From positions 28,360 through 92,359 of the forward strand of contig NZ_JAQTIC010000007.1 in the NCBI RefSeq assembly GCF_029433445.1: a stretch of DNA of 64,000 nucleotides, written 5' to 3'. The stretch comes from Lactobacillus sp. ESL0701 (GTDB taxonomy: Bacteria > Bacillota > Bacilli > Lactobacillales > Lactobacillaceae). A program made the translations under genes and the position numbers. The notes under the pieces were generated by a model. The model made no database searches. It was not told the origin of the DNA and saw only the letters and a program-made list of their open reading frames with translations. This document shows positions 46,701 to 53,187 of this stretch, in pieces (the first letter of the stretch is position 1; each line of letters begins with the position of its first letter).

Positions 46701-47613
46701 TGACGAGCCTGGTGTTGATAAGGCTAAAGATGATGCTTTGAATGAATTAGCACAAATTACTAGTTCTAAGCACGTTGCCCAAGTAGCTGCTGCTTATCCG
46801 TTTGCAAGTCCTGCTCCAGCACCGACACCTGCTAAAGACAAAGCAACTAATGTAACCTTGAAACACAATGCTTATCTTTATAATGCTGAAGGTAAACAGG
46901 TAAGCAAGGCGATTTTAAGAGCAGATTCAGTAGTTGCAACTTACGGAACTACTACAATCAATGGTCGCAAATATTACATTGTTCAAAAAGGTAAATATTA
47001 CTTGGCAGTTGGCAATGTAATTAGTACTCAAAGACAAGTTAAGCATAATGCTTATGTTTATGATAAGTATGGTATACGGACTAATAAGCGTGTGCTTAGA
47101 GCAGGTCGAATGATTCGTACTTACGGCAGCAGTGTTTCACTTCATGGTAAGTCGTATTACATTATTGGCAAGGATCAATATGTCAGAGCTGCTAACTTAA
47201 CTGGTGACCACCAAGCAGTTGCTAACTCATCTGCAGTAACCCTTCCTGCAGGTGCTACTGCCAAGAAGGTGATGCATGATGCCTATCTGTATAATGCCCA
47301 AGGTCAACGGGCTAATGGTGTAATCTTGAAGGCTGGTTCAATTGTTAATACCTTTGGTACGAAGATAATTGGCGGCCGGCAATACTTTGCCGTTGCTAAT
47401 GACTACTATATTGCTTCAGGTAATATTATTGGTAAAAAAGTTAGATTGAAGTACAAGGCATATACTTATAATCAGTATGGACAACGAGTTGAAAAGAAGG
47501 TTATGAAGAAGAACCACAAGATAACAATTTACGGGAAGCAAATTTCGCTTCATGGTAAAAAGTTCTATCTAATTGGTCAAAATAGAGAAGTTAAGAAAAG
47601 TAATATTAAGTAA
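34711..47613 (+). CDS. giant YSIRK-secreted, SLAP-anchored repeat surface protein (4300 aa)
   Basis: A 4300-residue extracellular protein, probably an adhesin or stalk. Residues 1-52 form a long signal peptide with the YSIRK-type motif FSIRKLSVG (23-31) and cleavage near VQA-D. Residues about 53-230 are Ser/Thr/Asn/Ala-rich. About 230-800 is a beta-rich head (parallel beta-helix-like strings of GNIIVNKDAVLTIN type), about 800-960 an Ig-like or linker part. From about 965 to 4030 there are dozens of divergent helical repeats of roughly 75-80 residues (pattern LPNLSSTEKAKYEQQAQDA), like the DUF1542/FIVAR-type three-helix units of staphylococcal Ebh. Residues about 4047-4300 are four SLAP modules (HNAYLYN...GRKYYIV), binding cell wall polymers non-covalently; no LPXTG. 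Only very few cysteines. GAGGGG RBS; own terminator; the frame is intact. Confidence 0.93.
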   Translation: MLGKNNFSERINKMDMQAKQDRFSIRKLSVGATSVLLGFTFFTMGGQNVQADTVDPSTQAKEVGQNSQANSAASDAEQNITGSQTPAAQSKPAAKLDTYDKLSKFLRDDDHDTASDKVNDSKPAGNVPIAAANGTADQTPTANKPVNQPIANESSTANGDTAATSDNSKSSTTDNITSDNPVKPNTAASVGNSTAATDNKNKVTNQQDKLTFNTESQQPKDGKSFADTTDATVYVANWTDFQAALTNKNIHDIEVINNLQAPGIPGMTFENRITMPARKIIIRSGGSKVPDGGYIIDFRMYDPEDQDNSQQGEMDITYQNLRLYSQTYLSVMNTIDQTNSPSRVTFDNVQYTGSQVLYSGQYTDVHIKNNFIADVVASYKNPLDSTDTANWLTEGGNGQQAFQLIENGEKITFEANANAVLSTSDGNVIQMNNNVGNANAVDNYYLDANGNPISMISQVIIKEGAHVTLNPRKNPGQWDENAEGTTKASGIVFRNGYGNIIVNKDAVLTINVGADENGSFTSFNGNLDRHRATAIDLSVIGGTISVDGTVNINTNGDISSYGNLINDRGNLVINPHAELNITGTNMQSYSGTLVSIGGKADLENGAFNIRLTDPSGTDNKGAATGGTGKITLIDSSAAGLTVNNPSSLILDAHLNTNPDTAIVGSNKIIIQNVRQNLNLGGMNLSLPPFHKLVVHHYDNYGMNQILVDQLELLNGKKKLTGDIINALKKDPQLGAMLSKIPGFGDKLDSFKDETFDEIFAEIIEAAFLNSANPGYNNIAFGPANPDGFLNIINAHVSKPEIDDGSRTVSGQVVNYTETKDGPTSDGIFQGILPGGTYVYITAEILNNAQSKSKGIWADSKLSDDPYGNTDLADMHNGFSTDKINVTYPSRDSDPDLPKKMTFAAKVNPDGSFSFTLPAKFTAGLEKGDVIKLTPTANFISYGPQDAPAVLDLDILTIQDAQSAAQGAINQATKDALNKVDAAAKADPDQTPAHQQKYQDYKDAINNAYGDALKTPAEAADPASIYNPNNDISEINHRKQAALDKINLTAAKSQAYGDVQQYLAAAKNDLHNAQVTDDTTLSTATQNAIAAIDNATDQEAVNAAETTAKKGILADYQQAVQNALKNYHSPANTDFTKLNLSDSQKSTYQDAIDSASSFEGLAYKGDGTEFNNSAAILAAYKRIDTTYRKARATSALRNYRDSVTKRYPKLATEINAASAKQEAVIQTETNDSNLQDSITDPAHPVEATDANRANVPDDQIGIAGIDNAVKTYKQGLQNNINQQRDDLNKELADVQNLLNNHNAGNNSDIANGFNDLANELAEAAAIAKGQDQVTADDPADAGTIDKGKDGAATDAAHQKAQALLDDVNHRLVALKELEKYAADAANNNQQNKSEVDHALIAAAKDIFKAPKNEAGKTPITDALNKGKTAVDNVIKYNSAKEEIENAAAAAHDRVNKSHATQKQKDKYNQEIDAAKNAALNEQADNNDKSSIYDPNIDNNPDEINHRKQSAINKINGAAGKSDLDGYAEDVKHDLGISSDADIAAATIAGDNAIDQINSDANVPTDNDIANAEETAKNNILAAAKKNAAQQLADKEQAVEDALDKLPTLTGDDLAAAKQQAKDLLHNATDNGSQDHVNAANDKDGVKNALQDGLADLNHLLLTATNNDQKQQAVNEVNQKRDQLINDINDHQKYPHLGEQERQDLIGQANDAAKQGTDSILNGKDTDVDTNKNTAEKNLDNILNNASSIDTGHGKELEAARQQALQDLAAAKQQAHDRVNKYSDDQVSQEKKNSILNQIDQDYEAAKNAINTATNNTDITNAGQNGAVTMGSDAGKADLEADKSAALNALGKQRDQDKNAIDQAAKDGKITPQQQKTMKDKIDGFYNDGVADINNAEDSNDISLAQDTAINKMDNVVNGIDDTALANAHDQANNALDNLATDIKNHIDGLPNLGIDEKNKLKQDVDDALDAAHDAVNSTKTPADANTASQVGQNNLATIANNADLQNAQNAAKQKLDAEKSRVDQALDGLENLDQASLDALKQDVNDAYNAALNHVKNPTPATTAQVNKDTQDGVDAMDNILNQAQGLDQVKTNDKQDIANAAQAANDRVDQSDLSDQQKQTAYQAINQAANAAKEKINSANNLDAANNEKKTGLDAIAAAEAAANKDYLDGLKQQANNKIDKNSDAANSALDDEWNSLNEAEQAVAKPAFDQAHKDIEAARTQGHNDVTAAKTPDEINQATNQTRLTVIEAKKSAFLASTKEKGKQALHDYGEQIKNQLPAEGKYRDQVDKLVANGCDEVADDQTPEAVAASVAKYHKLVDGIKNTADSDHQEEINNAKQEAIKNVNQALNGDSTTDGAINEIDKLPNLSSTEKAKYEQQAQDAHDDYVDNVNGDDNVDKIHTDRDAGINKINEALQAAKLQDHKNDAKKQIEQARQEAVDKINHDANLTNKQKQAAIDQINNAASEDFNGGKYQVDNSKDQTAIDAIVDSTKNNFNNIINSAKDASLQEAKTDAKNRLKAIADQLNKQINNDRNAGKLSSTQADELLTAIDHDLTAANNQIDSATDQDAVQSAEGNGELALDNDGSNINKDEAQKADLDAIAAAANAANDKIAQYVKDHPGMTPEQIKHLKDEVANILNSTNNAINSHRGDATNAINNMNDALVSGKKKMAQLTNRWNSKNDAVNRLTEHAKDVENGLTHDKYPNLSDSDLADALQEVEAAFHQGKEDIFGAGKTDDLDTVEHNAENNIDKALWKYDLANEKSKEIAKLNQHAKDQAGAINDLPGLTAAEKQDYQDKIEAARKKAADKITDTNLPQNPSAADRDNALNNITNAEQGKPTNNEVADYGEVEIDRLLNEAKLNSRKQHAINDLDDYGSSVKDKNPAVDQAAIDKIVHDAKQDISNAPSTDPATANSPEAITAAAKQKIDKLVSDSKKDQDRDAAQKQLASEKADADEIIDRSQLTSQQKTAAHKKLQDLYDEMVSRLNSATKDENGQELSANAYNEAVKQINHDYQTLINRVLSENPDTAHYPWFDNEADNAHKDLSDKWHGLENGLSDKQKDKYQDLIDTVNNSIAQLDKSQTGHKTTIAAATDAYDDGLTALNKLKAIKDVEDAEAAANRAIDKTNLTDKQKQTYKDQVKQNADKTIADINGVVPTASDQPGNQDKIDTAKQNDIDKIVNAAGTANAGALADARQKAKQAIDDAYNAAKQKLGNAYQPGGALDQAHEHELAKLPGLSYDALQDQTAAIKNVDQGAVDDAASYANSQIDNLKHQDGTSYTADEKQALKHQVAKNQAAGKDAIDQATVTPDTASTARDHAIDQLKDDYTNQDSIEDILAKDQAVSLDRVKEQAEKDLQTVYQAAKNNLPNGADTTNLDNAFNHHAPITGDSAAAIKEAAKKVEQEIAKGAIKDAANAAKNNIKHLKHKDGSAYTADEQAALNNLIDQNAASANGTAEKPGTIAAANANPSDLSELGASKSKDNTIVSGALNNALDTIAANSSGNSDTDQTALNTDKNLVVDAKDKAKQDVIQAGQDAAAAVDKLTNHKDGTPYTDTEKQAIKDAIQHEVDQANNADTGSINQANTAADVDTAKNNAINAINKFKDDSDSNNENSLAPIVNGNSAVQKERKDKQTARDDISAAADKARQDLGAKKGSKEAAAIDKAEQDALNAINQVTDGKYTAAENSGLANVVEAEKNTVKEELGSNSAGLDAISSSDTNRDNVTGKQDAIKEAYHAAKVAGAKKQAADKLTAVYKAAKEKLGANADTSALDRSYQAALNNLAGDTDDDLNKSELAGERSIGKGAVQSAYDTAAKKIDQMWPNDNSQTAKDKKNALLVAAQGLLDEANEADNGTIDQAQRSTGVSAARNDAIDKIKGLHSDKDTINNIVDNDQVVQIDKAHDTAVASGADQDKVQQVRDDTAKQIKHDLQTGDKEAAKEHELAGEKEIAKLTVQGAADKAKDKINHLDCSEAAKQHLQDEVDNLVAATNGNQGTIDHAADEPGVDKAKDDALNELAQITSSKHVAQVAAAYPFASPAPAPTPAKDKATNVTLKHNAYLYNAEGKQVSKAILRADSVVATYGTTTINGRKYYIVQKGKYYLAVGNVISTQRQVKHNAYVYDKYGIRTNKRVLRAGRMIRTYGSSVSLHGKSYYIIGKDQYVRAANLTGDHQAVANSSAVTLPAGATAKKVMHDAYLYNAQGQRANGVILKAGSIVNTFGTKIIGGRQYFAVANDYYIASGNIIGKKVRLKYKAYTYNQYGQRVEKKVMKKNHKITIYGKQISLHGKKFYLIGQNREVKKSNIK

Positions 47614-47621
47614 TTAATTTG

Positions 47622-47660
47622 AAAAAGTATTCTAATCAAGTTTGATTGGAATGCTTTTTT
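47622..47660 (+). terminator. terminator of the giant surface-protein gene
   Basis: AAAAAGTATTCTAATCAA pairs with TTTGATTGGAATGCTTTTTT (G-T and one mismatch), ten bases after the stop. Confidence 0.85.
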
Positions 47661-47757
47661 ATTTAAAATGGAACGAATAATCAAGTTTTAGCAGCTGCCA
47701 GGGCGTTTTGATTTGGTATATACTAGAATAATTAGATTAGAAAAGTTGAGAAAAAAG

Positions 47758-49071
47758 ATGTTTGATTATCGTAATAATTTAAAAAGAATTTTAAATAATA
47801 CCGCTGGCGATGACAAAAGTCTGCGTAATAGCTTGGCTGCAATTAAAATGATACTGGGCATGGCAGATGGCGATAATAAGGCTGCACCTGCGCGTGAAGT
47901 GCAAGTTGATGCTAAACAAGTTGAGCTGCTTTTAACTGGATTAGCTGACTTAATTACTACACCAGGTGATCCAGCAGCTAAGAATACGGCTCTGTCGGCA
48001 ATTCACCAGTTGACTTTTACATCTCAAATTGGCAGTAAGTATGGTAAGAATTTAGGTCAATTGGAAAAGGCAATCCAAGCTTCGAACACTACGAAAGATG
48101 TCATTAATCAGAAGATTTTTGAACAAGCAATGCAACCTAAAGAAAAGCCTAAGCGTGACTATCGCAAGGGCAAACGGTATACGGTAATTAGATTGCTTAG
48201 CGGCTGCGATTTGATTAATGACAGTAATCAGCGTGTTTATACCTTGAAGGAATCGCAAATTCACTCGTTAAATTTAAAGAGCGGTGATATTGTTGAAGCA
48301 GTGCCTGAAGACAGTAACTCCAATTATGAAGCAACCATTTTGCGTGTTGTCGGTTTTAAAAAGCTGCCAACAACAGAAATAGATAAAATTTCCACCTTTA
48401 AATATGCCGTTGTCCAAGGTAGGACGGGGCATTTATCAGTTAGTCGTAATATTAAGGGACAAAAATTGCGCATTCGGGGCAAGTCCGTACTATTGCCAGT
48501 TGATTCAAGTCAATATCAAGAAAATAATGTCCAGTTAGTTGACGGCTCAATTGTGGATTTGGCTTGGTATGACGGGGATGTCCGCTTAAAAAAGAATCCA
48601 GCCGATGCCATTCAATTGCGCTGGATTTATCAGGTTGACCAGCCAAAATCTAAGCCTGCCGCTAAAAAGAAAAAGGTTAAGGTGGTTCAAGACGAAACTG
48701 CCATTACCAAATTAGCGCTTGACTTACATTATCAGCGTGTGGGGATTGCTGTTGGTGATAATCAAAATGAGGCGATGCTGGAAAGTATCGTCAATCGCTA
48801 TCATGGAATTCCAATTCCAATAGATGCTTTTCAGGGTAAGAAAAAAGTGATGGAGAATCAAATTAAGGATTTAGACATTGTGATTCTGGTGACTGCATTT
48901 GCGGCCCATGATAGCACCTGGAACATTCGTGAATTTGCCAGCAAGTACAATGTTAAATTTGCCGTCAGCTCAAGTAAAGGCTATCAAGCATTTGAGCGGG
49001 CATTGTATCGCGCCGCAAAGGGCTTGCCGGCATACGAGGGCAATCAAACTATTAAATATGAAACAGAATAA
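47758..49071 (+). CDS. DUF2325-domain protein
   Basis: A 437-residue protein of unknown function. Residues about 1-130 are helical, about 150-290 look like small beta modules (RYTVIRLLSGCDLI, GDIVEAVPED), followed by a basic KPAAKKKKVK linker and a C-terminal DUF2325 domain (about 335-430: LESIVNRYHGIP, DIVILVTAFAAHDSTWNIREFA, YQAFERALYRA). DUF2325 proteins often occur near nucleic-acid functions, but no activity is established here. I chose ATG 47758; an upstream in-frame ATG/TTG region at 47713 overlaps a TATACT -10-like element (47718-47723). RBS is weak (GAGAAAAAAG). Confidence 0.78.
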   Translation: MFDYRNNLKRILNNTAGDDKSLRNSLAAIKMILGMADGDNKAAPAREVQVDAKQVELLLTGLADLITTPGDPAAKNTALSAIHQLTFTSQIGSKYGKNLGQLEKAIQASNTTKDVINQKIFEQAMQPKEKPKRDYRKGKRYTVIRLLSGCDLINDSNQRVYTLKESQIHSLNLKSGDIVEAVPEDSNSNYEATILRVVGFKKLPTTEIDKISTFKYAVVQGRTGHLSVSRNIKGQKLRIRGKSVLLPVDSSQYQENNVQLVDGSIVDLAWYDGDVRLKKNPADAIQLRWIYQVDQPKSKPAAKKKKVKVVQDETAITKLALDLHYQRVGIAVGDNQNEAMLESIVNRYHGIPIPIDAFQGKKKVMENQIKDLDIVILVTAFAAHDSTWNIREFASKYNVKFAVSSSKGYQAFERALYRAAKGLPAYEGNQTIKYETE

Positions 49072-49099
49072 TAATCATCGTTTCTTATTTCTTGAAGCT

Positions 49100-49141
49100 A
49101 ATTGTTACTTCTTACTATAATAGGAAGTAACAATTTTATTT
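49100..49141 (+). terminator. terminator after the DUF2325 gene
   Basis: AATTGTTACTTC pairs perfectly with GAAGTAACAATT followed by TTATTTT. Confidence 0.88.
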
Positions 49142-49156
49142 TGGAAGGAAGATGAG

Positions 49157-49996
49157 ATGACAATTAAGAAACAAACACATACTTGGCAATACTGGCTATT
49201 TTTCTTGGGTGGCTTAGAAATAATTACGCTGGCAATTAACTTCTTTTATGCGCCAATTAATATTGCGGCTGGCGGTTCGACAGGAATTGCAATATTGGTT
49301 GATGCCGTTTGGGGGATTAATCGCTCAGTAACGGTTCTGATTGTCAACTCACTGCTGCTGGTTTTAGCAACAATCTTCTTAGGTAAAGAAACGCTAAAAA
49401 AGGCAGCTTTAGGTAGCCTACTGTTGCCAGTTCTAATGGAAATAACGCCGAGCTTTAAGTTAACAACCAATAATATGCTGGCTGTTATTTATGGCGGTAT
49501 TTTAATGGGAATCGGCGTATCGATGCTTTACAGAATTGATGCTTCGGCTGGCGGAACCACGATTCCACCGCTGATATTTAAAAAGTATTTTTATCTTGAC
49601 CCGACGATAACATTGCTGGCACTTGATATGACAATTATTATTTTAAATATCTTTGTTGACGGCATTGAGGCAGTTTTATTAGCGGCATTTTCACAAATTA
49701 TTACAACAATTACCATGCGTTACACCGAAACGGGTCTGGATAAAAAATATCAGGTGCGAATTATGAGCAATAATTGCCTAACCCAAATTAAGCAAATGCT
49801 GCAGCAGGATTATGATGGCTTAACCGTCTATAACGTTGTCGGCGGTTATAGTGCTGAGGACAAGCAGCAATTAGTAATTGTCGTTGACCCAAATGAATAT
49901 GGTCAGTTGGTAGCTCAAGTGCGCAAAATTGATGGCGAGGCATTTATTGTTACCGAAAACGTTGCTAAGGTGCATGGCGGTAAATGGCAAATATAA
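49157..49996 (+). CDS. YitT-family membrane protein (DUF161/DUF2179)
   Basis: A 279-residue membrane protein with five to six hydrophobic segments in residues about 15-195 (AGGSTGIAILVD, GGILMGIGVSMLYRIDASAGGTTI) and a C-terminal soluble DUF2179 domain (about 210-275: TIMSNN-like start, NVVGGYSAEDKQQLVIVV). Members are common in Firmicutes with several paralogues per genome; function is not established, although transport has been proposed. RBS GGAAGGAAG precedes the ATG. Single gene. Confidence 0.88.
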   Translation: MTIKKQTHTWQYWLFFLGGLEIITLAINFFYAPINIAAGGSTGIAILVDAVWGINRSVTVLIVNSLLLVLATIFLGKETLKKAALGSLLLPVLMEITPSFKLTTNNMLAVIYGGILMGIGVSMLYRIDASAGGTTIPPLIFKKYFYLDPTITLLALDMTIIILNIFVDGIEAVLLAAFSQIITTITMRYTETGLDKKYQVRIMSNNCLTQIKQMLQQDYDGLTVYNVVGGYSAEDKQQLVIVVDPNEYGQLVAQVRKIDGEAFIVTENVAKVHGGKWQI

Positions 49997-50042
49997 GATA
50001 GTAATTTCTTAAAGTAAGAACTCCTAATCAAGAATTTTTTAT

Positions 50043-50070
50043 TGCCAACTTGTCCTAAGGGGAGTATCAT
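50043..50070 (+). promoter_or_regulatory. promoter of rplU-rpmA
   Basis: TTGCCA (50043-50048) and TATCAT (50065-50070) with 16-base spacing, just before the L21 leader. Confidence 0.55.
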
Positions 50071-50076
50071 AAAGTA

Positions 50077-50180
50077 GTTGTATTTGTGGAGACCTCCACA
50101 TCTGCAACCGCACATTTCGGGGTAAGAAGCCTTTTATAAAAAGCACCCCGATTGGCGAGTCTAAGTATTTTTTGGAGGTG
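50077..50180 (+). promoter_or_regulatory. ribosomal protein L21 leader
   Basis: The 5' UTR before rplU shows the features of the Firmicutes L21 leader: a short GTGGAGACCTCCAC hairpin (about 50086-50099), the conserved TGCAACCGCAC, and a GGGGT...ACCCC hairpin (about 50119-50149), then the RBS TTGGAGGTG. It is thought to bind L21 and repress the operon. Recognised from position and motifs. Confidence 0.88.
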
Positions 50181-50185
50181 CAGTA

Positions 50186-50497
50186 ATGTACGCAATTATT
50201 AAAACCGGTGGTAAGCAATACAAAGTTGCTGAAGGCGACGCTATTTTTGTAGAAAAGCTTGATGTAGAAGAAGGCAAAGAAGTTACCTTTGATGAAGTTG
50301 TTCTTGTTTCTGATGGCAAAGATGTTAAAATCGGCAGTCCATTAGTTAAGGGTGCTAAAGTAACTGCTAAAGTTGAAAAGCAAGGTAAGGAAAAGAAAGT
50401 TGTTACTTTCAAGTACAAGCCTAAGAAGCACTCACATTCAAAATATGGTCACCGTCAACCTTATACTAAGGTTACAGTTGAAAAAATTGAAGCTTAA
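50186..50497 (+). CDS. rplU: 50S ribosomal protein L21
   Basis: A 103-residue large-subunit ribosomal protein that binds 23S rRNA. Starts [17 protein letters not shown] and ends with the basic [19 protein letters not shown] segment typical of bacterial L21. RBS GGAGGTG ten bases upstream. It is probably autoregulated by the leader. rpmA follows 17 bases later. Confidence 0.98.
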   Translation: MYAIIKTGGKQYKVAEGDAIFVEKLDVEEGKEVTFDEVVLVSDGKDVKIGSPLVKGAKVTAKVEKQGKEKKVVTFKYKPKKHSHSKYGHRQPYTKVTVEKIEA

Positions 50498-50514
50498 TTC
50501 AGAGGTGAAATGAT

Positions 50515-50808
50515 ATGAATATTTTAGGTCTTAAATTATTTGCCCACCACAAGGGTGGAGGTTCTACTGCTAACGGTCGTGACTCAGCTGGTCGTCGTTT
50601 AGGCGCTAAGGCTGCTGATGGTCAAACTATCCACGCAGGTACTATTATTTACCGTCAACGTGGTACGCACATTCACCCAGGTCAAAATGTTGGTAAGGGT
50701 GGCGACGACACTTTATTTGCATTAGTAAACGGTGTTGTTAAGTTTGAACGGTTGGACAAGTACAGAAAGCAAGTTTCTGTTATCCCAGTCGAAGAAGAAG
50801 CTAAGTAA
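50515..50808 (+). CDS. rpmA: 50S ribosomal protein L27 with cleavable N-terminal extension
   Basis: A 97-residue L27, located near the peptidyl transferase centre. The first nine residues MNILGLKLF before AHHKGGGST form the Firmicutes-type N-terminal extension, which in Staphylococcus is removed by the Prp cysteine protease so that the mature AHHK tail reaches the active site. The usual prp (ysxB) gene between rplU and rpmA is absent, so the protease must be encoded elsewhere if cleavage occurs. RBS AGAGGTG precedes ATG. Confidence 0.97.
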   Translation: MNILGLKLFAHHKGGGSTANGRDSAGRRLGAKAADGQTIHAGTIIYRQRGTHIHPGQNVGKGGDDTLFALVNGVVKFERLDKYRKQVSVIPVEEEAK

Positions 50809-50821
50809 TTTAGTTCTTAAG

Positions 50822-50857
50822 AAAAAGACGAAAAGCACGTGCTTCTCGTCTTTTTTA
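50822..50857 (+). terminator. terminator after rpmA
   Basis: AAAAAGACGA...TCGTCTTTTTT with a nested AAGCACGTGCTT stem, 14 bases after the stop. Confidence 0.93.
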
Positions 50858-50959
50858 TGCGTTTTTAATTTTATATAATTTAATATTTAAATAGATAGTC
50901 AAATATGAATCTTTAGCGGTAAAATAAAAGCAAGTATTTTTTCGTAAAAGAGGCAAGCA

Positions 50960-52069
50960 ATGGACGAACAAAATCAATTATTAACACTTTTAAATAGACG
51001 AATTGTGAAAGTTGCCAAGCTAGTTAAGGAGCAGAATGCTGACGGCTTATTAATTTTTAATCAGGCTAATTACCGCTACTTAACTAACTTCACCGGAGAA
51101 GAAGCGCAGCTAATTTTAACAGCTGAAGGGGACCGGATTTTATTGTCGGATTCGAGATTTGCTGGTCAAATTAAGTCGCAGGCTCCCGGTGAATTAACCG
51201 TGATTATGAAGCACGCCAGTCAAGATGCTGAGATTAGTAAGCAATTAAAGCAGGCTAATCTAAAAAGAGTCTTGGTTGAAGGCGAATTTGTTTCGGCGGT
51301 TGAATTTGCTAACTTACAAAAATTGAATCCAGAAATTGAATTTGTTATTTGTGAGGAATTAGTTGAACGTGTCCGCAATGTTAAAGATGACTTAGAACTT
51401 GTGGCTTTGCGGCAGGCAATCAATATTTCAATGGATAGTTTTAACGGGATTTTGCCGTTAATTCAACCTGGCGCAATTGAACGTAACATTGGTGCTAAAC
51501 TTGATTATTTGTTTAAGGTTAATGGCGGTGATGGTCCGAGTTTTGATACCATCATTGCTTCTGGTGTACGTTCAGCTTGGGCACATGGTGTTGCTAGTGA
51601 CAAGATAATTGAAAATGGCGACATGGTGGTTGTTGACTTTGGTGCCTTTTATCATGGCTATGCTGCCGATATTACTCGGACCGTGTCAGTAGGCAAGGTT
51701 GACCGCGAAATGCATCAAATTTATGATATTGTACATGAAGCTCAAAGACGTGGAATTGCGGCAGCCGTTGCTGGCAATTGTGGTCGCGATGTTGATCGCG
51801 CTGCTCGTGATTATATTACAGAGCAAGGTTATGGTGAATACTTTGGTCATGGGATTGGTCACGGCATCGGTCTAGAAATTCATGAATTGTGTCAGCCAGC
51901 CTTGCCATTTGGTAAGCAAGAGCTAGTTAACAACATGGTTCATACTGTTGAACCCGGAATTTATTTACCAAATAAAGGTGGCGTTAGAATTGAGGACGAC
52001 ATCTTAGTTCACGATCAAACACCAGAAACCTTATCTACATTGCCTAAAGACGAATTAATTTCTTTGTAA
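50960..52069 (+). CDS. M24-family aminopeptidase (Xaa-Pro peptidase)
   Basis: A 369-residue metallopeptidase that removes N-terminal residues before proline or splits X-Pro dipeptides. Residues about 1-130 form the creatinase N-terminal domain; the pita-bread catalytic domain shows the five metal ligands in VVDFGAFYHGYAADITRT (two Asp), GHGIGHGIGLEIHE (His), VEPGIYLP (Glu) and RIEDDIL (Glu). Gene position before efp matches the conserved pepP/ypdF-like gene of Firmicutes. AGAGG precedes ATG. Whether it acts on dipeptides (PepQ) or longer peptides (PepP) is not decided. Confidence 0.92.
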   Translation: MDEQNQLLTLLNRRIVKVAKLVKEQNADGLLIFNQANYRYLTNFTGEEAQLILTAEGDRILLSDSRFAGQIKSQAPGELTVIMKHASQDAEISKQLKQANLKRVLVEGEFVSAVEFANLQKLNPEIEFVICEELVERVRNVKDDLELVALRQAINISMDSFNGILPLIQPGAIERNIGAKLDYLFKVNGGDGPSFDTIIASGVRSAWAHGVASDKIIENGDMVVVDFGAFYHGYAADITRTVSVGKVDREMHQIYDIVHEAQRRGIAAAVAGNCGRDVDRAARDYITEQGYGEYFGHGIGHGIGLEIHELCQPALPFGKQELVNNMVHTVEPGIYLPNKGGVRIEDDILVHDQTPETLSTLPKDELISL

Positions 52070-52139
52070 ATTTAAATATTATTAATAGTAAAATTATGCG
52101 CAAATTGGTAAGATATATTATGGAGATGAGGTACTTAAT

Positions 52140-52709
52140 ATGACAATGATTTCAGTTAACGAATTTAAGAATGGCCTAACCATTCAATTTAATAATGACT
52201 TATGGCGCATTGTTGAATTCCAACACGTAAAGCCAGGTAAGGGTAGTGCTTTTGTTCGTTCAAAGCTTAAGAGCTTGACTACAGGTGCAGTTCAAGAAAA
52301 CACTTTCCGTTCAACTGCTAAGGTAGAAACTGCAGAGATTGAAACCAAGGGTATGCAATACTTGTACAATGATGGTTCAAGTTATGTTTTCATGGATACG
52401 ACAACTTATGACCAATTAGCTATTCCAAATGAACAAGTTAAGGATGAAGCTAATTATCTAAAGGAAAACATGGATGTTAGTGTTATCATGCACGATGGTA
52501 AGACTTTGGGAATTCAACTTCCTAACACTGTTGATTTAGCAGTTGCTAAAACAGAGCCTAACATTAAAGGTGATACTTCTTCCGGTGGTGGTAAGCCAGC
52601 AACTATGGAAACTGGATTAGTAGTTAACGTACCGTTCTTCATTAATGAAGGCGATGTTTTAACTATTAATACAGCCGATGGTACATACGTATCTCGCGCA
52701 AATAAGTAG
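52140..52709 (+). CDS. efp: elongation factor P
   Basis: EF-P relieves ribosome stalling at polyproline. The 189 residues show the three beta-barrel domains (KOW-like N-terminus and two OB folds). The tip loop [10 protein letters not shown] puts the modifiable lysine at 34; PGKGSA is the Firmicutes form rather than the beta-lysylated form of enterics. ATG 52140 with GATGAGG nine bases upstream is preferred to ATG 52146. Starts the cluster leading to recN. Confidence 0.97.
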   Translation: MTMISVNEFKNGLTIQFNNDLWRIVEFQHVKPGKGSAFVRSKLKSLTTGAVQENTFRSTAKVETAEIETKGMQYLYNDGSSYVFMDTTTYDQLAIPNEQVKDEANYLKENMDVSVIMHDGKTLGIQLPNTVDLAVAKTEPNIKGDTSSGGGKPATMETGLVVNVPFFINEGDVLTINTADGTYVSRANK

Positions 52710-52728
52710 TTTTTTCGAGGTAAACAAA

Positions 52729-53187
52729 ATGGCAGATAGTTCAAAAATTGTCTTAGACGATAAAAATAACGGTGAAGAAATCGAAATTGATCCTAGTGTT
52801 CTTGAAGTTATCATGGGCATTGCTGCCGAAAAAGTTGACGGTGTTGCCGGAATGCGTGGCAGTGTCAGATCTGGGATTAACCGGGTTTTAGGACGTGAGG
52901 ATCGCAGTAAGGGTGTAACAGTCGGTCTTGATGAAGATCATAATCTAATTGCTGACGTTTATATTAACGTTGAAGCAGGTAGTTATGTGCCTAAAGTTGC
53001 ATTGGCGTTGCAGACAACTTTGCAGCAGCAAGTTAAGCAAATGACTGACTTAGACTTTACAGAAATTAACGTTCATGTAACTGGATTAGTCTTCCCAGAG
53101 GACGAATACCCGGATGACAGTGAAACTTCAGAGCTGTTTTCCGATATTGATGAAAAGAGTAAAAATGAATCAACACGAGAGTCGTAG
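52729..53187 (+). CDS. yqhY: Asp23/Gls24 family protein (YqhY)
   Basis: A 152-residue cytosolic protein with the Asp23 domain (EIDPSVLEVIMGIAAEKVDGVAGMRG, YINVEAGSYVPKVA). In Bacillus YqhY is linked to acetyl-CoA carboxylase regulation and lies in the same place, between efp or accC and nusB. ATG 52729 with CGAGGT upstream is used; an upstream in-frame ATG overlaps efp. The 3' end overlaps nusB by 23 bases. Confidence 0.9.
   Translation: MADSSKIVLDDKNNGEEIEIDPSVLEVIMGIAAEKVDGVAGMRGSVRSGINRVLGREDRSKGVTVGLDEDHNLIADVYINVEAGSYVPKVALALQTTLQQQVKQMTDLDFTEINVHVTGLVFPEDEYPDDSETSELFSDIDEKSKNESTRES

Noticed and set aside
37600..46790. Possible CRISPR-like or tandem DNA repeats in the giant gene
   Set aside because: The periodicity is at protein level; the DNA copies are strongly diverged, not identical, with no spacer structure.
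34524..47000. Many antisense or alternate-frame ORFs across the giant gene
   Set aside because: They are shadows of a repetitive, Ala/Asp/Asn/Lys-rich frame; no RBS and hydrophobic Ile/Leu-rich translations typical of antisense frames.
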